Shown one piece after another: positions 16,456-22,707 of a stretch of DNA of 37,226 nucleotides. The stretch lies in NCBI RefSeq assembly GCF_002154695.1, contig NZ_MTAV01000025.1, positions 1-37,226 on the forward strand. The letters are read 5' to 3'. The DNA is from Nostoc sp. T09. Lineage in GTDB: Bacteria > Cyanobacteriota > Cyanobacteriia > Cyanobacteriales > Nostocaceae. Under the pieces are notes generated by a model. It ran no database searches. It saw only the letters and a program-made list of their open reading frames with translations, and had not been told where the DNA came from. Each line of letters starts with the position of its first letter. The stretch's first letter is position 1. A program made the translations under genes and the position numbers.

Positions 16456-17142
16456 TTAAGATTCTCTTAAAACGTACCCTACGCCTCTGACTGTTTGAAT
16501 GAGACGCTTTTGGCCTTCATCTTCGATTTTTAAGCGTAAGTAACGAATGTACACTTCAATCACATTTGACTCCCCCATAAAGTCGTAACCCCATACATTT
16601 TCGAGAATTTGTTCGCGGGTTAACACTTCACGAGGATGTTCCATTAAGAACTTTAAGAGTTCAAATTCCTTCATGGTTAAGTCAATTACCCGTCCATTAT
16701 GTATGGCTCGACGGCTGCTTATATCTAAGACTAGCTCCCCAAAACGTAACTGTTCTGTGGTATCGATATCGGGTTTTAAGTAGAGACGAATCAACTTTAA
16801 AAAGTCTTCTGAGCGGTAAGGCTTAAGAATGTAGTCATCGGCTCCGGCTTCTAAACAAGCTACCCGATCATCAACGGTATCCCGTGCCATCAGCACTAGT
16901 ACGGGAGAGCGCATCCCAGAGTTTCTGAGATTTTTGCACAATGAGAGTCCTGATTCCCCTGCTAGCATTCTGTCTAGAACAATTAAAGCAGGTTGGCGAT
17001 CGCGACTGTATTGTAAACCGCTGATGGCGTCATGAGCCAAAATGGAGTCATAGCCAGCCTCTTGCAAATCAAAAGAAAGCTGACCGGCTAGGCTTTCATC
17101 GGTTTCAATTACCAAAACACAAGGACTGTGAGCAACTGTCAT
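16456..17142 (-). CDS. nblR: OmpR-family response regulator, NblR-like
   Basis: A 228-aa DNA-binding regulator with a receiver domain (about 8-120) and a winged-helix output domain (about 132-225, ending VRGVGYVL). The phospho-acceptor Asp57 and Lys107 are kept. The second acidic-pocket residue is Thr14 (ETD instead of D/E-D), and the conserved Thr/Ser switch residue is Met85 (VLMARD). Such losses are the known hallmark of NblR, the regulator needed for phycobilisome degradation under nutrient or high-light stress, which works without classical phosphorylation. No histidine kinase gene is nearby. The symbol rests on these traits and on N-terminal similarity from memory; RpaB-type regulators would keep the full pocket. 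Confidence 0.8.
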   Translation of the reverse strand: MTVAHSPCVLVIETDESLAGQLSFDLQEAGYDSILAHDAISGLQYSRDRQPALIVLDRMLAGESGLSLCKNLRNSGMRSPVLVLMARDTVDDRVACLEAGADDYILKPYRSEDFLKLIRLYLKPDIDTTEQLRFGELVLDISSRRAIHNGRVIDLTMKEFELLKFLMEHPREVLTREQILENVWGYDFMGESNVIEVYIRYLRLKIEDEGQKRLIQTVRGVGYVLRES

Positions 17143-17528
17143 ATCAATATTGCGATGTTAAGTGCAGAATTTGGATTGTACTAACGTACATAAGCTAGAG
17201 ATGTAATTTACAAGTTTCTGATGTGGAATCCTGACTTTATCCCAAAAGTTACCATTCTAGGCATAGTTGTGCTCAGAATGAAGATAAGTTATGTATCCGA
17301 CTGTAACTTGGTATAATATGCCGTTTCAGATGTTTTAGCATTTGCAGGTATTACCCATCAAATTAACCAGGTGCAATTTTACTCACTAGTTCCAAATACC
17401 ATGACCACACCAGCAATTCTGGAAGGAAATTACCAAAAAAACCCAAAGGCAAAAGTTACAAGATAGGGGTGTAAAGGCTTTGGTCAGATTTTTGAACTAA
17501 TGATAAATTACCAATGACTAATGACTGT
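17143..17528. other. Intergenic region between nadK and the NblR-like gene
   Basis: This region contains the promoter of the NblR-like gene. A plus-strand TATAAT (near 17312) points away from it. GTA-N8-TAA (near 17290-17303) is a near miss to an NtcA site. A 21-codon frame from 17401 lacks a ribosome-binding site. Nothing here is firm. Confidence 0.35.
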
Positions 17529-18446
17529 CTAAGGTAATTCTACAGAAGTGGGTTTAGCAATATGGGGCAGACCCCAGCCCAACTTTTCTCGCAAAATCCG
17601 AAAAAATTCCGGTGGTTGCAAGCGAATAAACCGGGCAGTATATTGCGATCGCTCTAAATGTACCCGATCCTCTGGTAGAACATAACACCCCCCATTGCCA
17701 TCCACCACCATTACCAATCGCGGAATATTAACTGGGTAGATGTTGACTGGTTCTGTATCTGGAAATACTAATGCCCTGGAAGCTAACGAATGGGGACAAA
17801 TGGGCACTAGTTGTAACGCGGGTACACCTGGAATAACTACTGGACCACCAGCACTCAAAGAATAAGCTGTTGAACCAGTTGGTGTGGAAACAATCACACC
17901 ATCCGCCGCTATATCAACTGGCGCGTGACGCCCTACAGCAATTTCAAAATGGCACATAGAGGTCAATGGTTCCCGGTGCAGTACCATTTCATTGAGACAT
18001 AGTGCTTCCCAAAGTACTGATTCTCCACGCAGCACTTTGACAGTGAGCATGGCTCGTTCTTCAATTTCATACTCACCCGTCATCACCTGTTCCATAGCTT
18101 GGGGCAGTTGATTTAGGTAAGCTTCCGTCAAAAACCCCATGTGACCAGTATTCACTGTTAATAGTGGAATACCGTAGGGGGCTACCTGACGAGACGCTGC
18201 CAAAACAGTGCCGTCTCCCCCTAATACCACAGCAAATTCCATGTCTGATTCAAACCCAGGTGGCGTCAGACCATCAATTGGGGTGTGGCATACGGGACTT
18301 TCTGGATTACAGTAGCCAAGTATGCCACCGATACTAGTTGTGATGCATACATTCCAACCGGCAGCGGTTAGCTTGTCTTTTAGTTCGATAGCGATGCGAG
18401 TCGCTATCGGCTTAAGGTCATTGTAGATAATGCCTGCTTTCGGCAC
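17529..18446 (-). CDS. nadK: NAD kinase
   Basis: It phosphorylates NAD+ to NADP+ using ATP, setting the NADP pool that photosynthesis reduces. Motifs: GGDGT in [23 protein letters not shown], the catalytic-site loop [21 protein letters not shown], and C-terminal VDGNGG. At 305 aa it fits the longer cyanobacterial type. I prefer the GTG at 18446 ([10 protein letters not shown], the usual N-terminus) over TTG at 18452. The 117-base gap to ycf39 upstream on the same strand allows cotranscription, but no evidence decides it. Many cyanobacteria have two NAD kinases; this is one. Confidence 0.93.
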   Translation of the reverse strand: MPKAGIIYNDLKPIATRIAIELKDKLTAAGWNVCITTSIGGILGYCNPESPVCHTPIDGLTPPGFESDMEFAVVLGGDGTVLAASRQVAPYGIPLLTVNTGHMGFLTEAYLNQLPQAMEQVMTGEYEIEERAMLTVKVLRGESVLWEALCLNEMVLHREPLTSMCHFEIAVGRHAPVDIAADGVIVSTPTGSTAYSLSAGGPVVIPGVPALQLVPICPHSLASRALVFPDTEPVNIYPVNIPRLVMVVDGNGGCYVLPEDRVHLERSQYTARFIRLQPPEFFRILREKLGWGLPHIAKPTSVELP

Positions 18447-18563
18447 ATTCAAATATCCAAGTTTAGGCGACGCTCTGTATTATGCTAATCCTTACACATT
18501 TTTGACAACGTAGTCATGTGTTTAGAGTCAAAACTCCACAGTCTCATGACTATTGGCTCTTGA

Positions 18564-19562
18564 TTATTGACTATTAATTTTTGAAGGTTGTTTAAAAGGT
18601 GTTTTTTTAGACTTCTGCTTTTTGGTTTTATTTTTCTCGTAGTCTAGCTCTTTAAGTTTTTTCATAATTCGGCTGAAGTACTCTTGCAGGTAGCTTTCTA
18701 GGGTGGTGGTTTGTTGTGGATCTAAGCCAAAGACTTGGTATACTCCATCCATCGAGGCATTTAGGGGTTTACCACTAGCGAGGACTTCTGTAAATGCCAA
18801 TCTGTCTGCTACATTCCATCCCCATTGAAAGAACCGAAGAAAACCCCGCACAGTACGCAGTAAGTTTATCGGCATTCGTGTAACTCTGGCTTCTTTCCCA
18901 GATAAGCGTTCGCACACACTAATGATGTCCTCAGCACTCCAAGCACGAGTACCCACTACCGGGAAGGTTTGTTGTTCCGTTTCTGGTACACTCAACGTCC
19001 GAATCGCAAACTTAGCAATATCCAAAGTATCCATGTAGGCAACAGGAGAAGACTCACCAGTCACCCAAACCGGTTGGTTTTCCAAAATCGGAATTCCGTA
19101 TTGACCAATTAACCCTTGCATAAAGCCAGCTAGGCGTAAGATGGTGTAATTCAAGCCAGATTCAGCTAGAAACAGTTCTGTACACCGCTTAATTTCCATC
19201 AAGGGTACTTCTGGGTACTTATCAGCTTCCAGTATTGAAAAGAAGATAAAACGTTCTACACCAGCAGCCTTCGCCGCTTGGATTAATGCTACCTTGCCAT
19301 CCCAGTCCACCTGTTTGATACTCAGTGAATCTGTGGGGCGAGATGTTGCTGCATCAATAATTGCAGTTACACCTTCCAGCGCTCTGGGAAGGGTTTGCGG
19401 GTAACATAAATCTCCTGATACGAGTTCTGCACCCCACTCTTTAAGAAAAGCAGCTTTTTTGGTACTCCGGACAAGACAGCGTACCTTATACCCCTCATCG
19501 ATAGCACGACGAGCCACTTGTCTTCCTAAGGTGCCAGTGGCACCGACGATTAATAATGTCAT
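18564..19562 (-). CDS. ycf39: Ycf39-like atypical SDR (PSII assembly factor)
   Basis: An NmrA-like atypical short-chain dehydrogenase. It has the N-terminal dinucleotide motif GATGTLGRQV (about 7-16), SGDLCYP, an acidic-to-Tyr-poor active region and a C-terminal half typical of Ycf39 (GFLRFFQWGWNVADRLAF, QVFGLDPQQTTTLESYLQEYF). In cyanobacteria Ycf39 works with Hlips in delivering chlorophyll to newly made D1 during photosystem II assembly. The last 28 residues form a Lys/Gln-rich tail (KKLKELDYEKNKTKKQKSKK) beyond the usual fold. It lies downstream of petM, but a clear terminator separates them. Confidence 0.9.
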   Translation of the reverse strand: MTLLIVGATGTLGRQVARRAIDEGYKVRCLVRSTKKAAFLKEWGAELVSGDLCYPQTLPRALEGVTAIIDAATSRPTDSLSIKQVDWDGKVALIQAAKAAGVERFIFFSILEADKYPEVPLMEIKRCTELFLAESGLNYTILRLAGFMQGLIGQYGIPILENQPVWVTGESSPVAYMDTLDIAKFAIRTLSVPETEQQTFPVVGTRAWSAEDIISVCERLSGKEARVTRMPINLLRTVRGFLRFFQWGWNVADRLAFTEVLASGKPLNASMDGVYQVFGLDPQQTTTLESYLQEYFSRIMKKLKELDYEKNKTKKQKSKKTPFKQPSKINSQ

Positions 19563-19666
19563 GAGGGTTGTAACAATTTTTAAATTTATATGAAAAGAAT
19601 TTTAACAGAATAGCCAACTAAACAAAAGTTTACATTTATTTTCAGAATTAATCCAAGATTATTTGG

Positions 19667-19694
19667 AAAAAAGCGTTGTCCGAAAACCGGACAA
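19667..19694 (-). terminator. Rho-independent terminator of petM
   Basis: TTGTCCG (19676-19682) pairs with CGGACAA (19688-19694). On the minus strand the stem is followed by CGC and a run of six T (19667-19672). It lies about 60 bases past the petM stop, with a second small stem AAGCC/GGCTT at 19716-19728. Confidence 0.85.
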
Positions 19695-19752
19695 GCTATT
19701 TCTTTAGAGAGACCAAAGCCTCTGGCTTCTGAAAATCAGTTCACCCAAAGAT

Positions 19753-19857
19753 TTATTCTTCTGAACCCTGAATTTTCAGTAACAAAGCACCTATGGCCCA
19801 ACCCACGAAGATTAAACCGAAGGACAACAGAGCTGCATTCAAAATTTCGCCGCCCAT
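19753..19857 (-). CDS. petM: Cytochrome b6-f complex subunit 7 (PetM)
   Basis: A 34-residue single-span membrane subunit of the cytochrome b6f complex. It reads [20 protein letters not shown] up to residue 20 and ends LLKIQGSEE. The hydrophobic helix (about 6-27) with a short acidic tail matches cyanobacterial PetM. AAGGAGA lies 9 bases before the ATG at 19857, a strong ribosome-binding site. Its own terminator follows and two hairpins precede it, so it appears to be monocistronic. The gene is too short for default ORF calling and easily missed. Confidence 0.93.
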   Translation of the reverse strand: MGGEILNAALLSFGLIFVGWAIGALLLKIQGSEE

Positions 19858-19898
19858 TGGTGTGATTCTCCTTAGCGAATGGTTTACTTGATAGTTAT

Positions 19899-19957
19899 CG
19901 CCGTTAAACATGCTTGCATTTGATGCCTAACGGCGGATTCTAAAGGTCATCCTTTAG
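19899..19957 (-). promoter_or_regulatory. Two hairpins in the petM upstream region
   Basis: CGCCGTTA (19899-19906) pairs with TAACGGCG (19928-19935), with ATGC/GCAT inside its loop. CTAAAGG (19940-19946) pairs with CCTTTAG (19951-19957) over a TCAT loop. Both are perfect and lie 42-100 bases before the petM start. They could be a structured 5' leader. The remaining stretch to 20229 shows no gene. Confidence 0.45.
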
Positions 19958-20229
19958 CTTGCCTGTTTTTTGGTCTGCTTAATTAGACTAGACTTTACTG
20001 CTCTAATCTCATTTTGCCAATCCAAAAACCCAGGTATTGTAGTTGTACGTTCACCAAGTGCCTGAGGCAGTTCAGGTAAACTAGGTCTACCAGGAGCTTC
20101 TTAACAGCTACTTTTGTATTAGACCAGTGTAAATAATTTTAAACCAGTTTAGTGGTCAAACCCTACTATTGCCAGATGGGTAGAGGGTTAGAGGGCTGAA
20201 AGCTGACAACAAAACTATGAATCAATTAT

Positions 20230-21318
20230 ATGTATCAAGTTAATCAAAATCAGATAGTAAATTCATCTTGCGAAAATAGCCCACGTTTGGCGCTGACATT
20301 AGGAGATCCGGCGGGAATTGGTCCAGAGGTGATTTTAAAAGCTTTGGCTGATCCAGATGTAAGTCAAAACTTTGATGTGACAGTGGTAGGAAATTTAGAT
20401 TTATTAATACAAACTTACACAAAATTGACTTTCATCAATAATCAGACTCCCTTAGCAAATCCAGCAAAATTGTCAGTTATTGATGTGCCATTGCCTAGAA
20501 AAATTAAAGATGAAATGATCATCGGCATAGGTAATAAAGCTAGTGGTGCAGCTAGTTTTGCTTATATGGAATATGCGATCGCCCAAACACTAGCTGGTAA
20601 ATTTGATGGCATTGTCACTGGTCCGATCGCTAAATCAGCTTGGAAAGCTGCGGGGTACAATTATCCAGGGCAAACGGAACTTTTAGCTGAAAAATCGGGT
20701 GTTGAGCGCTTTGGGATGTTATTTGTAGCGCGATCGCCTTACACTGGTTGGACACTCCGCACTTTGCTGGCGACTACACATATACCTTTACGTCAAGTAG
20801 CGGATACTCTAACACCGCAGTTGTTAACCAAGAAACTAGATTTGCTGGTGGAGTGTTTAGAGAAAGATCTTGGCATTAAGGAAGCGAGAATTGCGATCGC
20901 GGGTTTAAATCCCCACAGCGGCGAACAGGGACAACTAGGAAGCGAAGAAATAGATTGGTTAATTCCCTGGTTAGAACAAGAACGCCAAAAGCGCCCAAAT
21001 TTACAGATAGAGGGACCAATACCACCGGATACGATGTGGGTTAAACCTGGTCAAGCTTGGTATGGCAATACTCACAGCCAGAACCCGGCTGATGGCTACT
21101 TGGCACTTTACCACGACCAAGGCTTAATACCTGTAAAGTTGATGGCTTTTGACCGTGCAGTTAATACCACGATAGGTCTACCTTTTGTGAGAACTTCGCC
21201 GGATCATGGGACAGCCTTTGATATTGCGGCTAAGGGAATTGCTGATGCTACGAGTATGAAAGCAGCAATTGAGTTAGCGGCGGAGTTGGTGAGTCAAAGG
21301 CTAAGTCAAACTAAATAA
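20230..21318 (+). CDS. pdxA: 4-hydroxythreonine-4-phosphate dehydrogenase
   Basis: It oxidises 4-phosphohydroxy-L-threonine in the DXP-dependent pyridoxal-phosphate pathway. Motifs: [10 protein letters not shown] (about 26-35), [42 protein letters not shown] and the closing [16 protein letters not shown]. Metal-binding His residues in ATTHIPL, YHDQG and SPDHG are kept. It is 362 aa, full length. The TAA overlaps the ATG of the next gene (TAATG), so translation of pdxA and the DUF4365 gene is coupled, although their functions look unrelated. No Shine-Dalgarno sequence is evident at ATG 20230. Confidence 0.94.
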   Translation: MYQVNQNQIVNSSCENSPRLALTLGDPAGIGPEVILKALADPDVSQNFDVTVVGNLDLLIQTYTKLTFINNQTPLANPAKLSVIDVPLPRKIKDEMIIGIGNKASGAASFAYMEYAIAQTLAGKFDGIVTGPIAKSAWKAAGYNYPGQTELLAEKSGVERFGMLFVARSPYTGWTLRTLLATTHIPLRQVADTLTPQLLTKKLDLLVECLEKDLGIKEARIAIAGLNPHSGEQGQLGSEEIDWLIPWLEQERQKRPNLQIEGPIPPDTMWVKPGQAWYGNTHSQNPADGYLALYHDQGLIPVKLMAFDRAVNTTIGLPFVRTSPDHGTAFDIAAKGIADATSMKAAIELAAELVSQRLSQTK

Positions 21319-21821
21319 TGAGCCTCAATACCCAAAAAGAAGATTTCAGTTATGCGTATGTATATGCCGTCTCCGCAACTGCTGGCTATTCTCTACAAGC
21401 AGCCACACGTAGATTAGATGACAGCGGCATCGACGCTACAATCACTGTACCAGGAAAAATTAACTCCAAGCGTCTGCCTAGATTTGACGTACAAATTAAA
21501 TGTACATCCCAAGACGTTCTCAGAGAAACATCCATCAAATACCGACTAAGCACTAAAAATTATGATGAACTTCGTGAAGACGACCCTTTCGTGCCACAAC
21601 TATTAATAGTCGTCTTGGTGCCAGAAGAGATAAGAGACTGGTTATCTCAAACCCAAGAATCCTTATGTCTTAAACGCTGCGGTTACTGGCTATCCTTGCG
21701 CGAACAACCACCGATTGATAACAAGACTTCCATCACCGTGGAGATTCCTCGTCAAAATATATTTAGCCCCGACGCACTCAAAATCATAATGGAACGCATC
21801 GCTGTAGGAGAATCCCTATGA
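21318..21821 (+). CDS. DUF4365 protein, predicted PD-(D/E)XK-type nuclease
   Basis: A 167-aa protein with the DUF4365 layout: an N-terminal acidic residue (Glu8), a helix with AVSATAGYSLQ, then DDSGID39ATI and D57-V-Q59-I-K61. The D...QxK arrangement is the restriction-endonuclease-like active site in its Gln variant. DUF4365 is found alone or fused in many bacteria, often near mobile or defence genes, and is predicted to cut nucleic acid. Its ATG overlaps the pdxA stop, and its own stop overlaps the start of the 178-aa gene (ATGA). A nuclease/partner pair is plausible; activity and target are unknown. Confidence 0.82.
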   Translation: MSLNTQKEDFSYAYVYAVSATAGYSLQAATRRLDDSGIDATITVPGKINSKRLPRFDVQIKCTSQDVLRETSIKYRLSTKNYDELREDDPFVPQLLIVVLVPEEIRDWLSQTQESLCLKRCGYWLSLREQPPIDNKTSITVEIPRQNIFSPDALKIIMERIAVGESL

Positions 21822-22354
21822 CAGCTATATTCCCGGATGTTGAAAAGTTCAAATATCTTGACCCGCTACAGGTAGAAGCCTACTTAGTCGCGCATGGTTG
21901 GCAGCAACAGCAATGTCAGGGTGATAAAGCTTCAATTTGGACTCTAGACGGTTTTGAAATTTTACTTCCTCTCAAACCAGAAATTATCGACTTTTCTCGT
22001 CGCATGGGCGAAGTCGTGGAAACTCTCGCTTTCGCAGAAACCAAATCGCAACTGGAAATTTTAGGTGAATTAATTACAAATGCACCCAACACCAGCATCC
22101 AAGCAGTCGTCACGCAAATCGCCACACCCAACGCCGATAAACTCAGCGGGGAAATCACTCTTCTTGGCATCGTTATTGAGAAACTGCGTCCCATTCATAC
22201 TGAACTAGCTGATCGGGACTACATTCTCGCGCTTAAGGCTTATCAAGAACGCTTGCCTATTTACTGCACAGGTGACTTAATCAAGGAAAACGGTATATTC
22301 ATTCTCAAAAATCCCCACCACTTTAGCTTGGATGATACTGGATACTATTCCTAG
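21818..22354 (+). CDS. Unrecognised 178-aa partner of the DUF4365 gene
   Basis: I cannot assign a family. Two parts are visible. The N-terminal part (about 10-90) has LDPLQVEAYLVAHGW and FEILLPLKPEIIDFSRRMGE, then a helix VVETLAFAETKSQLEILGELI; similar patterns recur in bacterial hypothetical proteins. The C-terminal part (about 110-172) looks beta-rich and small: SGEITLLGIVIEKL, then ALKAYQERLPIYCTGDL and FILKNPHHF. No signal, membrane span or catalytic motif is seen. The gene overlaps the DUF4365 stop by four bases (ATGA), so the two proteins are made together and may form a complex, for example nuclease plus specificity or control subunit. That role is inference. Confidence 0.8.
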   Translation: MTAIFPDVEKFKYLDPLQVEAYLVAHGWQQQQCQGDKASIWTLDGFEILLPLKPEIIDFSRRMGEVVETLAFAETKSQLEILGELITNAPNTSIQAVVTQIATPNADKLSGEITLLGIVIEKLRPIHTELADRDYILALKAYQERLPIYCTGDLIKENGIFILKNPHHFSLDDTGYYS

Positions 22355-22414
22355 TAAAAAATATTTTGGCGAAGTTATTGAGTAAATATGAGGTAATTAC
22401 TTGCAGTCAGTCTG

Positions 22415-22601
22415 GTAATAAGTTAATGAAACCCGTTCGCGGGATTGAAACTTACTGGCGGATGATGGAGGAACATCCATCGATGCGACTTTCAAATTAA
22501 TGAAACCCGTTCGCGGGATTGAAACAAATTATCGGCTTCTCCCGTGGTCAGAAAATCATGCTGGCTTTTAAATTAATGAAACCTGTTCGCGGGATTGAAA
22601 C
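22415..22601 (+). CRISPR. Orphan CRISPR mini-array, three 37-nt repeats
   Basis: The repeat core, 29 bases, starts TTAATGAAACCCGTTCGCGG and ends GATTGAAAC. It lies at 22423-22451, 22497-22525 and 22573-22601. Repeats 2 and 3 also share the 8-base prefix CTTTYAAA (22489 and 22565), giving 37 nt; repeat 1 has lost this prefix. Repeat 3 has one C-to-T change in the CCCG stem. Spacers of 37 and 39 nt are 22452-22488 and 22526-22564. The ATTGAAAC end is the usual crRNA 5' handle, implying plus-strand transcription. No cas gene is in the window. Confidence 0.85.
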
Positions 22602-22638
22602 TTTTAATTTAAAATTGGGTGAGTACAGATAATTTTAA

Positions 22639-22659
22639 GGGCACAACAATGTTGTGCCC
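22639..22659. terminator. Perfect palindrome between convergent genes
   Basis: GGGCACAAC (22639-22647) pairs with GTTGTGCCC (22651-22659) over AAT, and GTAC blocks flank it. It sits between the CRISPR array and the 3' end of the aminopeptidase gene. It may end transcription both ways, or be a copy of a dispersed repeat (decayed relative at 62-86). Confidence 0.6.
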
Positions 22660-22707
22660 CGTGTACTTTATTTAACTGAAAAATGCTCTATAATTATGCC
22701 TGCTCAA

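Noticed and set aside
17290-17320. NtcA site plus TATAAT promoter upstream of the NblR-like gene
   Set aside because: GTA-N8-TAA is a mismatch, spacing to TATAAT is far too short, and the box points away from the gene.
17401-17466. 21-codon plus-strand frame starting ATGACCACACC
   Set aside because: No ribosome-binding site, no known peptide family, and no downstream gene to regulate on that strand.
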